A stretch of DNA of 64,000 nucleotides from Actinoplanes sichuanensis (GCF_033097365.1 NZ_AP028461.1:4898001-4962000); one strand, 5' to 3'; shown: positions 44,058-52,798, counted from the stretch's first letter. Made by a program: numbers and translations. Notes: generated by a model not told the origin, from the letters alone.

Positions 44058-45524
44058 TCAGCAGGCGCCGCCGCCGAGGGCGCCCTTGGCCAGGGTCACG
44101 TCCCGGCCCTCCAGCTTGATCAGCAGGCCGGTCGGGGTCACCTCCACGCTCTGATAGGTCAGGTTGGTGGGCAGTTCCTGCAGCGGGTACGTGGTCGGAG
44201 CCGACTTCACCTGGGACAGCACGCGGGCCGCCGGGAAACGGGTGCCGAACATCTCGATCTCCTGCGGGGAGATGTCCAGAGTGTTCCCGGTGATCTTCGG
44301 TTGGGCGTACAGCTGGATCTTGGTGTCCTGGGTCGAACCCTTGGTCGACGCGGTCAGGAAGCCGCCCTCGGCGCCGAACGTGGTCGGCTGTCCGCCCTCC
44401 GGTTGTTTCAGGACGGAGAACGACTGGATCGTGGTGCCGCCGACCGTGACGTGCACGCCCTGCGGGTCCACCTCGACCGCCTGGTATCGCACTCCGGACG
44501 GCAGGGCCGGGAGTTTGCGGGTCAGGTCCTTCTCGTCGATCTGGGAGAGCACGATCTTGGAAAGGAAGTCGTCGGTCTCGCGGTCCTTGCCGAGGATGTG
44601 CACCAGGCGCGGGAACAGGGTGAGCGAGTCGCCGTCCAGCCGGGGCTCGGCGCGGATGGTGAGCGGCACGTCGATGATCGGTTCGACCTTGATCGCGGTG
44701 GAGATGCCGAGCAGCCCGTCGGCCGCCGAATAGGTGACCGTCTGGTCGCCGACCTGGGTGGGCAGGGTGTTCAGGGCCTGGGTGGCGACCCCGGCCAGCG
44801 CCACGTGCAGGCCGTCGGCGCGCGGGGTGATCGACCGGTAGGTCACGCCGGCCGGCAGTTCGGGCAGGTCCTGCTTGCGTACGCCGCCGGTCAGCGACGA
44901 GGCCTTGGCCGCGGCCACCTTACGACCGAAGATCTCCAGCTGCTGCGGCACCGCTTCGGCGCTGTCACCGGCGATGCGCATCTTGAGGAACAGTTTCGCC
45001 TTGACGTTCTCGGACGCCTCGGCCGGCACCACGGTGTCGACCATCAGGCCGCCGTCGTCGGCCCGCCGGTAGGTGGGGGCGGTGGTCCCCTCGACGGTGG
45101 GCATGTTCGCGAAGCCGATCGTGATGGCCGCGTTCATCGCGCCGACGTGGGTCTGGTCGTCGGCCGGTTGGCTCACGTCGTGCAGGGTGGCCGTGAACGA
45201 CGCGTGCCGCACCCCGGAGAGCGTCGCGTCCGGCACGGTGAGCCGCACCTCGGACAGGGTGCCGGACAGCGCCTGGGCCAGCAGACGGTCACCGCCGACG
45301 GTGACCTGCGCACAGGAGACCTGGGCGCTGACCCGGTCGACGACCTGGTCGGCGACCAGCCGGTCGAGAAACGGGACGGGCAGGGCGTAGGCGGCGCCGC
45401 CGAGGGCGATCAGGACGGTGGCACCGGCCCCGATCCGGATGATCCACCGTCGGCGGGTGGCCGGGGCATGCGCGGCGCGATGGAGCAGTCGGCCCAGCCC
45501 AAGGCCGGTGAGCAACGTGGACAT
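44058..45524 (-). CDS. LmeA-like DUF2993 protein with three repeats
   Basis: A 488-residue membrane-anchored protein: basic cytoplasmic start, one membrane helix (about 27-48, IIRIGAGATVLIALGGAAYAL), then an extracytoplasmic part with DUF2993/LmeA-type sequence. Three related units end in VTYRSITPRADGLHVALAG, VRYQAVEVDPQGVHVTVGG and LTYQSVEVTPTGLLIKLEG, so the protein is longer than single-domain LmeA (about 250-270 residues) through internal duplication. LmeA binds phospholipid and influences lipomannan maturation in mycobacteria. The protein ends in Cys. Start ATG at 45524. Confidence 0.8.
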   Translation of the reverse strand: MSTLLTGLGLGRLLHRAAHAPATRRRWIIRIGAGATVLIALGGAAYALPVPFLDRLVADQVVDRVSAQVSCAQVTVGGDRLLAQALSGTLSEVRLTVPDATLSGVRHASFTATLHDVSQPADDQTHVGAMNAAITIGFANMPTVEGTTAPTYRRADDGGLMVDTVVPAEASENVKAKLFLKMRIAGDSAEAVPQQLEIFGRKVAAAKASSLTGGVRKQDLPELPAGVTYRSITPRADGLHVALAGVATQALNTLPTQVGDQTVTYSAADGLLGISTAIKVEPIIDVPLTIRAEPRLDGDSLTLFPRLVHILGKDRETDDFLSKIVLSQIDEKDLTRKLPALPSGVRYQAVEVDPQGVHVTVGGTTIQSFSVLKQPEGGQPTTFGAEGGFLTASTKGSTQDTKIQLYAQPKITGNTLDISPQEIEMFGTRFPAARVLSQVKSAPTTYPLQELPTNLTYQSVEVTPTGLLIKLEGRDVTLAKGALGGGAC

Positions 45525-45612
45525 GCCACCTCCGCGACGGTCGGGTTCCGTAAACGCGATCAGGCAGGAGTACGGCTTAAGTTACTCATCAGTTCACCTG
45601 GATGTGGCCCGT

Positions 45613-46353
45613 TCAGGAACCGAGCACGTACTCCAGCTCATATGCGCTGGAGTCGAGCACCATCTCGTTGACCTCCACGCAACGCCTCATGGTGGTGTAC
45701 GCGAAGCGGGTGATCGCGATGACCGGTGTACCCCTGGGCAGGGCCATGAGTTCGGCCTCGGCTGACGTCGGCATCCGACACACCAGCGTCTCCCGAAACG
45801 TCTCGGGGCCGAGGCCGGCATCCGCCATCCGGGCGTACATACCGCCGGCCCCGGGATTGGTATAGCCCACCGCCGGTGCCGCGGCTACCACGTCCAACGG
45901 GATGTGACTCGTCGCCAGCTGAACGATGCGATCCTCAACGGCGAACCGACGTGCACGCGTCAGCACCGCCGCACCCGCCGGGACGGCAAGTGCCTCCGCG
46001 ACATCCGCGGTCGCGGGAACCTCCTCGACAACCACGTTCACAGCGCGGAGTCGCCCGTTGGTATCGCGATCCTGAATCGACTTACCCTCACCCCACCAGG
46101 ACCTCGAAAGGCGATCGGGGGACGAACGAACGATACGTCCGAAGCTCCGGACATAGAGACCTCGACCATGCCGGGCCACGATCACGCCATCAGCACGGAG
46201 AACGTCAACGGCCTTGGCCACGGTGCCGGTAGGCACTCCGAACCGCTGCGCGAGTTCGCGAACGGTCGGCAGGCGGTCGCCCTCCACCAGGCGACGCGCC
46301 TCGATGTCGCTGCGGATCGCATTGGCGACATCTCGGTACGCAGGTTCACCCAT
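45613..46353 (-). CDS. GntR-family regulator with UTRA domain (KorSA-like)
   Basis: A 246-residue GntR regulator: winged helix-turn-helix at about 5-72 (LPTVRELAQRFGVPTGTVAKAV, ARHGRGLYV) and C-terminal UTRA domain (RARRFAVEDRIVQLATSHIPLD, TPVIAITRFAYTTMRRCVEVNE). The start codon ATG at 46353 lies inside a large palindrome of GTGTTCA elements, so autoregulation is very likely. Such regulators are common next to mobile elements and in small two-gene units in actinomycetes; here a 66-residue protein is encoded divergently. Confidence 0.88.
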   Translation of the reverse strand: MGEPAYRDVANAIRSDIEARRLVEGDRLPTVRELAQRFGVPTGTVAKAVDVLRADGVIVARHGRGLYVRSFGRIVRSSPDRLSRSWWGEGKSIQDRDTNGRLRAVNVVVEEVPATADVAEALAVPAGAAVLTRARRFAVEDRIVQLATSHIPLDVVAAAPAVGYTNPGAGGMYARMADAGLGPETFRETLVCRMPTSAEAELMALPRGTPVIAITRFAYTTMRRCVEVNEMVLDSSAYELEYVLGS

Positions 46354-46392
46354 GTGTGTTCATGTTACTCGTGTTCAGCGTGAACACACATG
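46351..46392. promoter_or_regulatory. Nested palindromes, probable GntR operator
   Basis: Outer perfect arms CATGTGTGTTCA (46351-46362) and TGAACACACATG (46381-46392); inner perfect dyad GTGTTCA-GCG-TGAACAC (46371-46387). A further GTGTTCAC follows at about 46395. The left arm covers the gntR start codon, and the site lies between gntR and the divergent small gene. Confidence 0.75.
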
Positions 46393-46455
46393 GAGTGTTC
46401 ACTTCACACTTGGTCGGATGGGAGGAGGTGACGCACGGGGCGGCTGGAGGCAGAG

Positions 46456-46656
46456 ATGGCACGACGATCGATTCTGGTGGTGGGACCACGTGACCTGCCG
46501 GCGGATGGGCTGGTGAGCGTCTGGATCGACAGCGGCTCAGGTCCCGGTTACACCCGGCAGGTTCGGGCTACCGACCTCTCGCTGTCCTCGAAACATGACG
46601 ACGGCCGAGACGACGACGCGATCTACGCGTTGACCCTGGCCGAATGCGATGGCTGA
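46456..46656 (+). CDS. Small hypothetical protein, 66 residues
   Basis: MARRSILVVGPRDLPADGLV at the start, a polar, acidic middle (LSLSSKHDDGRDDD) and a Cys near the end. Soluble, with no family recognised. It is divergent from the GntR gene behind shared palindromes, which suggests control by that regulator. It overlaps the extended upstream frame of the following GGDEF gene by 8 bp. Confidence 0.55.
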   Translation: MARRSILVVGPRDLPADGLVSVWIDSGSGPGYTRQVRATDLSLSSKHDDGRDDDAIYALTLAECDG

Positions 46657-46774
46657 CCATGCAACCCCCCAGGCAGGCGGTCGGGGTTCGACTCTGGACG
46701 GCGGCCGTGGAGTGGCTCCCGTACCGCAACCGGTGGGGGCTCAGGGGCGCCGGGGCGGCGCCGAAAAGGGCCGT

Positions 46775-48145
46775 ATGCCCCTGTCGCTCCGCCGGTTGCG
46801 CCTCCCTGAGGCTTTGCTCGGCGTCGCATCGTTGACCGCGCTGCACGCGTTGGGGCTCGCCGTGCCGGGCGACATCTGGTTCTTCAACGCCTTCCTGCTG
46901 ATCGGTACGGTCGTGGTGACCGCCCTGGCCAACGCGCGCCCCGGTCTGCCGACCACCGCGCTGCAGCTCGCCCTCACCGCGGTGGTGCTGTATCTGACCG
47001 GCTGGGGGCCGGTGATGACGTTCGACTTCGTCATCGTCGGCTGGCTGGTCTGCGACGACTTCGCCCGGCGCTGGCGGTCGGTGGTGGCCCTGGTGATGGT
47101 GGCGATCACGGCCGGGCAGGCCGCGGTGTGGGCCGGTCTGGCCCCGTCGTACCTGGACAACCGGGCAGCGCAGTTGGCCGGTCTGGTCGGCGGCACGGCG
47201 GTGCTGACGGCGATGGTCCTGATCGGTCGGGAGGCGCAGGCGCGGGCCGAGGCCGAACGGGACCGCGGCATCAACGAGGAACGCTTCCGGGCGGTGCTGC
47301 AGGGCTCGCACGACGTCACCGTCATCACCGACGCGGAGGGCACCCCGGTCTTCGTGAGCTCGGCCGTCGAACGGGTGTTGGGCGTGACCGTCGAGCAGCA
47401 CATCGCCCGTCGGGCCGACTTGATCCACCCCGACGACGCCGCCGTCACCGAGCAGATGTTCCAGCAGTTGCTCGCCGGCGGCAGCGAACATGTCGCCGAG
47501 GCGCGGCTGCGGCACGCCGACGGTTCCTGGCGTTGGCACGAGATCTCCGCCCGCAACCTGCTCGACAATCCGGCGGTACGCGGTCTGGTCTTCAACCACC
47601 GGGACATCACGGCCCGCAAGACCTACCAGGAGAAGCTCGCGTACGAGGCGACCCACGACGCGCTGACCGGGCTGGCCAACCTGGCCGCGCTGCGTACCGG
47701 TCTGACCTCGTGGTGCTCCGGCGAGAGCTACTCGGCGCTGGGTGCGGTGCTCTACCTCGACCTGGACGGCTTCAAGCAGGTCAACGACGAGCTGGGCCAC
47801 GCCGCCGGTGACGAACTGCTGGAGTTCACCGCCCGTACGCTGCGCGCCTGCGTGCTCGGCAGTGACCTGGTGGCGCGGCTCGGCGGCGACGAGTTCGCGG
47901 TGCTGCTCACCGAGATCAACGACCCGCACGACGCGATCACGGTGGCCGAGCGGATCATCGACCGGCTGGCCGAGCCGGAGCCGCTGGCCGGGCACATGCT
48001 GCGGGTCCGGGCGAGCGTGGGTATCACGGTGTGCCGGCCCGGCGAGCACGGTGCGGCCGAGCTGCTGCGCCGGGCCGACGCCGCGATGTACGAGGCGAAA
48101 CGCACCGGATCGCACGGCTGGCGCCTGCACTCGATGGTCGGCTGA
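46775..48145 (+). CDS. Membrane-bound PAS-GGDEF diguanylate cyclase
   Basis: A 456-residue sensor: five to six membrane segments (about 12-170; IWFFNAFLLIGTVVVTAL), a PAS domain (about 200-310; FRAVLQGSHDVTVITDAEG, PAC-type ending GLVFNHRDITARK) and a C-terminal GGDEF domain with intact GGDEF motif (ARLGGDEFAVL, about residue 370). The allosteric site reads LGSD rather than RxxD, so feedback may be lost. It should make c-di-GMP in response to a membrane or PAS-bound signal. ATG at 46775 with AAAAGGG just upstream is preferred; the frame is open from 46649 but those 42 residues look non-protein-like. Confidence 0.87.
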   Translation: MPLSLRRLRLPEALLGVASLTALHALGLAVPGDIWFFNAFLLIGTVVVTALANARPGLPTTALQLALTAVVLYLTGWGPVMTFDFVIVGWLVCDDFARRWRSVVALVMVAITAGQAAVWAGLAPSYLDNRAAQLAGLVGGTAVLTAMVLIGREAQARAEAERDRGINEERFRAVLQGSHDVTVITDAEGTPVFVSSAVERVLGVTVEQHIARRADLIHPDDAAVTEQMFQQLLAGGSEHVAEARLRHADGSWRWHEISARNLLDNPAVRGLVFNHRDITARKTYQEKLAYEATHDALTGLANLAALRTGLTSWCSGESYSALGAVLYLDLDGFKQVNDELGHAAGDELLEFTARTLRACVLGSDLVARLGGDEFAVLLTEINDPHDAITVAERIIDRLAEPEPLAGHMLRVRASVGITVCRPGEHGAAELLRRADAAMYEAKRTGSHGWRLHSMVG

Positions 48146-48183
48146 GCCGCCGGACGTCGGTCCGGCCGCGTTCCGGAGTCGGG

Positions 48184-48232
48184 TTGAGCAACTGCTCAAA
48201 CTGTCGTAGCCTCGATTTGAGCAAGTGCTCAA
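48184..48232. promoter_or_regulatory. Two tandem perfect palindromes before the epimerase gene
   Basis: TTGAGCA-AC-TGCTCAA (48184-48199) and TTGAGCA-AG-TGCTCAA (48217-48232), 33 bp apart. The form suggests a TetR- or MarR-type operator. The nearest side is 28 bp before the epimerase start. No adjacent regulator gene is present. Confidence 0.7.
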
Positions 48233-48259
48233 CAGCTCGGATCGAGACGAGGGACAACA

Positions 48260-49225
48260 ATGAAGGTCGTCATTCCCGGCGGAACCGGGCAGGTCGGCAC
48301 GATCCTCGACCGGGCCTTGACCGCGGAGGGCCACCACGTCGTGGTGCTGACCCGCGCGCCGAAGGGCGACCGGCAGGTCTACTGGGACGGCACGACACTC
48401 GGCGACTGGGCGACGCAGATCGACGGCAGCGACGTCGTGATCAACCTGGCCGGACGCAGCGTGAGCTGCCGGTACACCAGGGAGAACCTCGACGCGATGA
48501 TGAACTCCCGGGTCGACTCGGCACAGGTGGTCGGCAAGGCGATCGCCGCCGCGAACCGGCCGCCCGGGGTGTGGTTGCAGATGAGCACCGCGACGATCTA
48601 CGCACACCGGTTCGACGCACCGAACGACGAGCACGACGGCGTGATCGGCGGCAGCGAGCCGGACGTGCCCGACTACTGGGGCTTCAGCGTGCGGATCGCC
48701 AAGAACTGGGAGGCCGCCCAGTTTCGGGTGCCGACTCCGCACACCCGCAAGGTGGCGCTGCGGGCGGCCATGGTGATGAGCCCGGACCGCGGCGGCGTGT
48801 TCGACGTTCTGAGCCGGCTGGCCCGACTCGGCCTGGGCGGGCCGGTGGCGGGCGGCCGGCAGTTCGTCTCCTGGATCCACGACCTCGACTTCGTCCGGGC
48901 GGTCCGGTTCCTGATCGAGCGCGACGACCTCACCGGGCCGGTCAACCTGGCCTCCCCCGGCCCGCTGGCGCACCGGCAGTTCATGCGCGAGCTGCGGTCG
49001 GCCTGGCGGATGCCGTTCGGGCTGCCCGCCACCCGGCAGATGGCCGAGCTCGGCGCGTTCGCCCTGCAGACCGACACCGAGCTGCTGCTCAAGAGCCGCC
49101 GAGTCGTCCCGACCAGACTCACCGACGCCGGATTCACCTTCGAGTTCCCGCAGTGGCACGCCGCGTCCGCGGATCTCGCCGCACGACTGCGGTCGGACTC
49201 ACGCGTCGAGGCCCTGTCCGGTTAA
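48260..49225 (+). CDS. TIGR01777-family NAD(P)-dependent epimerase (SDR39U1-like)
   Basis: A 321-residue extended-SDR protein with cofactor motif GGTGQVGTILDRAL at the N-terminus, VVINLAGRSVSCRYT, STATIYAHRFD and RAAMVMSPDRGG, then FVSWIHDLDFVRAVRFL and a C-terminal DUF1731-type tail (FGLPATRQMAELGAF). The reaction is unknown for most of the family (E. coli YfcH, human SDR39U1). Likely expressed from the promoter that carries two tandem palindromes. Its 3' end overlaps a small convergent gene by 27 bp. Confidence 0.88.
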   Translation: MKVVIPGGTGQVGTILDRALTAEGHHVVVLTRAPKGDRQVYWDGTTLGDWATQIDGSDVVINLAGRSVSCRYTRENLDAMMNSRVDSAQVVGKAIAAANRPPGVWLQMSTATIYAHRFDAPNDEHDGVIGGSEPDVPDYWGFSVRIAKNWEAAQFRVPTPHTRKVALRAAMVMSPDRGGVFDVLSRLARLGLGGPVAGGRQFVSWIHDLDFVRAVRFLIERDDLTGPVNLASPGPLAHRQFMRELRSAWRMPFGLPATRQMAELGAFALQTDTELLLKSRRVVPTRLTDAGFTFEFPQWHAASADLAARLRSDSRVEALSG

Positions 49226-49315
49226 CAACGCCACCACGATCAGCACCGCCAACAGCACACCGATGATCATGAGAAGTTGCACCCACCACGGCATGTCGTC
49301 GCGGCCACCAGCCAT
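49199..49315 (-). CDS. Small single-pass membrane peptide, 38 residues
   Basis: ATG at 49315 with GGAGG five bases upstream starts MAGGRDDMPWWVQLLMIIGV and continues as one hydrophobic helix before a short polar end (GQGLDA). The strong ribosome binding site and the clean helix support a real gene. It is convergent with, and overlaps, the epimerase gene end. Function unknown. Confidence 0.6.
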   Translation of the reverse strand: MAGGRDDMPWWVQLLMIIGVLLAVLIVVALLTGQGLDA

Positions 49316-49470
49316 GCTTTCCTCCGCCCTGGAGTACAGAGTGCTTCGAGCATAGGCAGTTCGATGGTCCTTGATGTGCCCACTCGAAACAAAACGACCA
49401 TCGACTGCAACCGCCGAGGGGCCGGCGAACGAAGTACTCGGAGAGCCCTTGGTGGGAAGGAAGGAGGTCG

Positions 49471-50052
49471 ATGAGTTCCGACGACGAGCTCGCCCAGCGG
49501 TTACGCGACGGCGACCAGACAGCACTGCGCGAGACGTATGACAGGCACGGCGCGGCCGTGCTGTTTCTGGCCCAGCGTCTGCTGGGCAACCGTGCCGACG
49601 CCGAGGACGTCACCCAGGTGACGTTCGTGGCGGCCTGGACCGGCCGGGACGGCTTCGATCCGCAGCGCGGCACGATCCTGGCCTGGCTGCTGGGCATCGC
49701 CCGACGCAAGGCGGTCGACCGGATCCGGGCGGCCACCCGTGAGCAACGCACCACCGAAGCGGTGCAGGCGCAGCAGCCACCCGGCCCGGGAGCCGACGAA
49801 TCACCCGAACGGGTCGTCGACCGCCTGGTCGTCGCCGACGAGCTCGGCCGGCTGCCCGCCGATCAGCGGCGCACGCTCGAACTGGCGTTCTTCGACGATC
49901 TGACCCATCCACAGATCGCGGCGGTCACCGGGCTGCCGCTCGGTACGGTCAAAAGCCATCTCCGACGTGGAATGGCCAACCTGCGACGCCGTTGGGAGGT
50001 GGACGGTGCAACATCTGGATCCCGATCGGCTGGTCCTTCTCGCGCTCTCTGA
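49471..50052 (+). CDS. ECF-type RNA polymerase sigma factor
   Basis: A 193-residue ECF sigma factor. Region 2 at about 12-85 (YDRHGAAVLFLAQRLLGNRADAED, VTQVTFVAAW) and region 4 at about 120-175 (LPADQRRTLELAFFDDLTHPQIA, GLPLGTVKSHLRRGMANLR). The start ATG is preceded by AGGAGG. The anti-sigma gene starts inside its last 47 bases, so the two proteins are made together, which keeps the sigma inhibited until a signal. It is closest in outline to SigK/SigL-like groups with RskA partners. Confidence 0.93.
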   Translation: MSSDDELAQRLRDGDQTALRETYDRHGAAVLFLAQRLLGNRADAEDVTQVTFVAAWTGRDGFDPQRGTILAWLLGIARRKAVDRIRAATREQRTTEAVQAQQPPGPGADESPERVVDRLVVADELGRLPADQRRTLELAFFDDLTHPQIAAVTGLPLGTVKSHLRRGMANLRRRWEVDGATSGSRSAGPSRAL

Positions 50053-50710
50053 AGAACTCGAGGACGACACCGAGGCCGACCACCTGCGACAGTGCGCCGA
50101 CTGCCGGCACGAGATGCAGGGGCTGCGGGACGTCGCCGACCTCGGTTCGCAGACCGCTGAACTACGTGATCTGCCCCCGCCGCCGGAGCATCTGTGGCGG
50201 GCCATCGAGCACGAGATCACCGCGCCACCGGCACCGGTCGTCGACCTCACCCGGCATCGGGTGCGACGGTCACGGCCGCGGTGGCTGACACCCGCGCTCG
50301 CCGCGACGGCCGCAGCGGTGCTCGCAGTGGCCGGGACGGTCGGGTTCGGCCGGGTCTTCGACCGGGCCCCGGCCGAGCAGGTGACGGCTCGGGCGACACT
50401 CGCCCCGTTGCAGACGGTGTCACCCGATGCGGGCGGTGCCGTGCAGGTGCTCTCCGACGGGCAGCTGCGGATCGGCGTACACAATCTGCCGTTGACCTCG
50501 GGTTTTCAGGAGGTGTGGCTGCTCGATCCGGACACTCCCGGGAAGATGGTGGCGGTCGGGAACCTGCCCGCGTCGGGGGATGCCGTGCTGTCGGTGCCGC
50601 CCGGGACCGATCTGAACCGGTACCGGCTGGTCGACGTCAGCGACGAACCGCATGACGGAGACGCCACACATTCCGGGAAGAGCCTTCTACGGGGGACTCT
50701 CACGAAATAG
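50006..50710 (+). CDS. RskA-family anti-sigma factor
   Basis: A 234-residue anti-sigma factor. The cytoplasmic N-terminus has the zinc-type motif H-x3-C-x2-C (HLRQCADCRHEM, about residue 27), then an Arg-rich stretch, one membrane helix (LTPALAATAAAVLAVAGTVGF, about 95-115) and an extracytoplasmic RskA domain (FQEVWLLDPDTPGKMVAVGNLP, DLNRYRLVDVSDEP). The start is GTG at 50006 with GGGAGG six bases upstream, inside the sigma gene. Release probably occurs by regulated proteolysis, as in SigK/RskA. A hairpin terminator follows. Confidence 0.92.
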   Translation: MQHLDPDRLVLLALSEELEDDTEADHLRQCADCRHEMQGLRDVADLGSQTAELRDLPPPPEHLWRAIEHEITAPPAPVVDLTRHRVRRSRPRWLTPALAATAAAVLAVAGTVGFGRVFDRAPAEQVTARATLAPLQTVSPDAGGAVQVLSDGQLRIGVHNLPLTSGFQEVWLLDPDTPGKMVAVGNLPASGDAVLSVPPGTDLNRYRLVDVSDEPHDGDATHSGKSLLRGTLTK

Positions 50711-50729
50711 CCGAGCCGATGCCGACGGA

Positions 50730-50764
50730 GTACGGGTGGTGGCTGCCGCAGCCGCCACCCGTAC
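50730..50764. terminator. Hairpin terminator after the sigma/anti-sigma operon
   Basis: GTACGGGTGGTGGCTGC and GCAGCCGCCACCCGTAC pair over 15-16 bp with one G-T mismatch. Located between the anti-sigma gene and the convergent 50792-51490 gene. Confidence 0.75.
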
Positions 50765-50791
50765 CCGATCGGAAAGAAGCCCCGTCCGGTG

Positions 50792-51490
50792 TCAGATGTG
50801 ACACCGGACCCGGGCGATCACCGCATCGTCCGGCACCGAGTCGAGGTGGCCGTCCATTTCCAGGATGTGCGTGTCCCAGCCGCGGTCGTCGGTGTATTCG
50901 GTGAACCATCGCCCGTCCGAGGTCAGGTAAGCGTGCGTCGCGATGGCCTGGGCGGCCGCGCGGGCCAGGAAGTGACCGCGGTCTCCGGCGAAGACCACCA
51001 CGGGATCGGCGGTCAACAGCGAAAAGGTGAAGTACGGATGGTCCTGCGAGGCCGCGGCCTGCGCGAACTCCTGCACGGCCGGCTGTTGGAGCCAGGCTCG
51101 CTGAGCCGACTCGGGATCGTCGTGGATCTCGTCGAAACGCGCGCGCGGCAATGCACCGGGATGGGCGCGGACGACATCGGCCCACGCATCCCAGGTGCCT
51201 GCCGCATGATCGCGGGCCGATCGGCGCATCGCGGCGAAGTCGATGATCCGCTTGGGGGCGGCGACCACGACCCCGTCCCCGACACGTAGCGCGCTCGGGT
51301 CGTCCGCGTATTCGGGTCGCAGCGGCAGCAGGCTCTGCTGAGGCAGCTGCCACCAGTCCCATGCCGCGTCCACGTCGAACGGCTCGTGGGCATAGTCGTT
51401 GTAGTCGAACGGGGCGAGTGCCGCCGTCAACGCCGGAACGACCAGCTCAGGCCCGACCGGCGCGAGGAACACCGTGGTGTAGAACTTCAC
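50792..51490 (-). CDS. Uncharacterised protein
   Basis: A 232-residue protein without a recognised family. It begins MKFYTTVFLAPVGPELVVPA and is rich in Trp and acidic residues (NDYAHEPFDVDAAWDWWQLP), with no signal peptide or membrane segment. The VVFAGDRGHFLARAAAQAI and TEYTDDRGWDTHILEMDGHL segments look conserved in style, as for hypothetical proteins of actinomycetes encoded alone. Convergent with the sigma operon. Confidence 0.7.
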   Translation of the reverse strand: MKFYTTVFLAPVGPELVVPALTAALAPFDYNDYAHEPFDVDAAWDWWQLPQQSLLPLRPEYADDPSALRVGDGVVVAAPKRIIDFAAMRRSARDHAAGTWDAWADVVRAHPGALPRARFDEIHDDPESAQRAWLQQPAVQEFAQAAASQDHPYFTFSLLTADPVVVFAGDRGHFLARAAAQAIATHAYLTSDGRWFTEYTDDRGWDTHILEMDGHLDSVPDDAVIARVRCHI

Positions 51491-51511
51491 GCCGCATGGT
51501 AGAGCCGCCGA

Positions 51512-52798
51512 TCAGGCAAGATCAACTAGGAACCGGCGGCCCGGGTTCGGTCCGGGGGTGGCCGTGATGCGCAGCGGCCGGCCCGGATGCGTCGGTGTGA
51601 CGGTAAGGTGCCGCACCAGCAACGCCGCCGTCGCGACCGCGAGCACCTCGGTCATCCCCGCACCGAGACAGGTGTGGCCACCGACCGAGAACGGCGCGTA
51701 CACCGAGGCCCGGCGCCCGGCCGTGAAATCCCGATCGATGTCGAACCGATCCGGCTCCGGGAAGAACTCCTCGAGGTGGTGCGGGACACAGGTCGCCACC
51801 AGCACCCGCCGCCCCTCGGCGATGTGCCGACCTTCAAAGTCAAAGGCCCTGGTCACGGTACGGGCGGAGCCGGGCGCCGGCGGATAGACGCGCAGGGTCT
51901 CCAGAACCAGCCCACGCAGAGCCGGAAGTTCACGCAGCCGCTCCCACGTGATCGGCTCGGCACCGACCTCGTTGGTGACCCGTTCGAGAACGGCTGGATT
52001 GTCCAGAAGCGCCCGCAGCATGAAGCTGTACAGGTAGGCGACCGTGTTGACGCCCGCGAAGTACCCCTGCAGGGCCATGCCCGCCCGAACGTCGAGCGGA
52101 TACTCCACACCGTTCTCGTCCACCGCGTCGAGGGCCTGATCCAGCAGGTCACGCGGCCCACCGGTCGGATGCGCGGCCCGGTCGGCGAGTGCGTCCCGCG
52201 CGAAAGCGAGGATCTCGGCGCGCGCCCGCCGGTACGTGGGCAGCCGCAGCGCCGCCGCCGGCCATTTCCCGGCGATGGTGACATCGAGAACCAGCTCGAA
52301 CGCCGATCGCAGCGTCGCGAACCGGGCCGCCGAACTGGCGCCGGTGAACGCGACGGACAGCTGCGCGGCGGCCAGCCGCTGACAGGCGTCGACCACCGGC
52401 AGTGCCCGCCGCCCCCGCCAACCGTCGAAGGTCTGCTCGGTCTCCCGCACGACGTCGTCCCAGCGCGCGGCCAGCAGGTCCCGGGACAGCCCGGTGGCGA
52501 GAACCTTGCGCAGATGCCGGTGCGGACGCCCGCGCAACACGTGCACCCGCATGCCGAACTCCCGGTTCAGCCCACCGAAACTGACCTCACTGGAGAACAC
52601 GTCCTCGCCGTGTTCGAGCAGAAACCGGTTGGCACGCTGCCCCGCCATGATGACGAACGCCTGGTTGAGGGCCTTCACCCGATAGACCGGACCGAGCCGG
52701 TGGTAGGTGTCGACGAAGAACCGCTGAACGTCGCCCATCATCGGCAGGGCGTTGCCGAGCAGGGGCAGTCCGGGCACTCGCGGGGGCGGCGGCGTCAT
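51512..52798 (-). CDS. Cytochrome P450
   Basis: A 428-residue heme monooxygenase. Diagnostic elements: proline-rich N-terminus (PPPPRVPGLPLLGNALP), I-helix AGVNTVAY near 249 (Asn in place of the usual Asp/Glu before the Thr), K-helix ETLR near 299, and the heme loop FSVGGHTCLGAG with the Cys ligand near 376. It resembles bacterial P450s without a membrane anchor. Ferredoxin or reductase partners are not encoded nearby. A TnpB element is inserted immediately upstream; the GGGAG ribosome binding site lies within about 10 bp of the element's left hairpin region, so its original promoter may be displaced. Confidence 0.92.
   Translation of the reverse strand: MTPPPPRVPGLPLLGNALPMMGDVQRFFVDTYHRLGPVYRVKALNQAFVIMAGQRANRFLLEHGEDVFSSEVSFGGLNREFGMRVHVLRGRPHRHLRKVLATGLSRDLLAARWDDVVRETEQTFDGWRGRRALPVVDACQRLAAAQLSVAFTGASSAARFATLRSAFELVLDVTIAGKWPAAALRLPTYRRARAEILAFARDALADRAAHPTGGPRDLLDQALDAVDENGVEYPLDVRAGMALQGYFAGVNTVAYLYSFMLRALLDNPAVLERVTNEVGAEPITWERLRELPALRGLVLETLRVYPPAPGSARTVTRAFDFEGRHIAEGRRVLVATCVPHHLEEFFPEPDRFDIDRDFTAGRRASVYAPFSVGGHTCLGAGMTEVLAVATAALLVRHLTVTPTHPGRPLRITATPGPNPGRRFLVDLA

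Noticed and set aside
46568..49159. An 863-codon open frame on the minus strand
   Set aside because: It lies antisense to the PAS-GGDEF and epimerase genes, both with clear domains; the frame has no recognisable domain.
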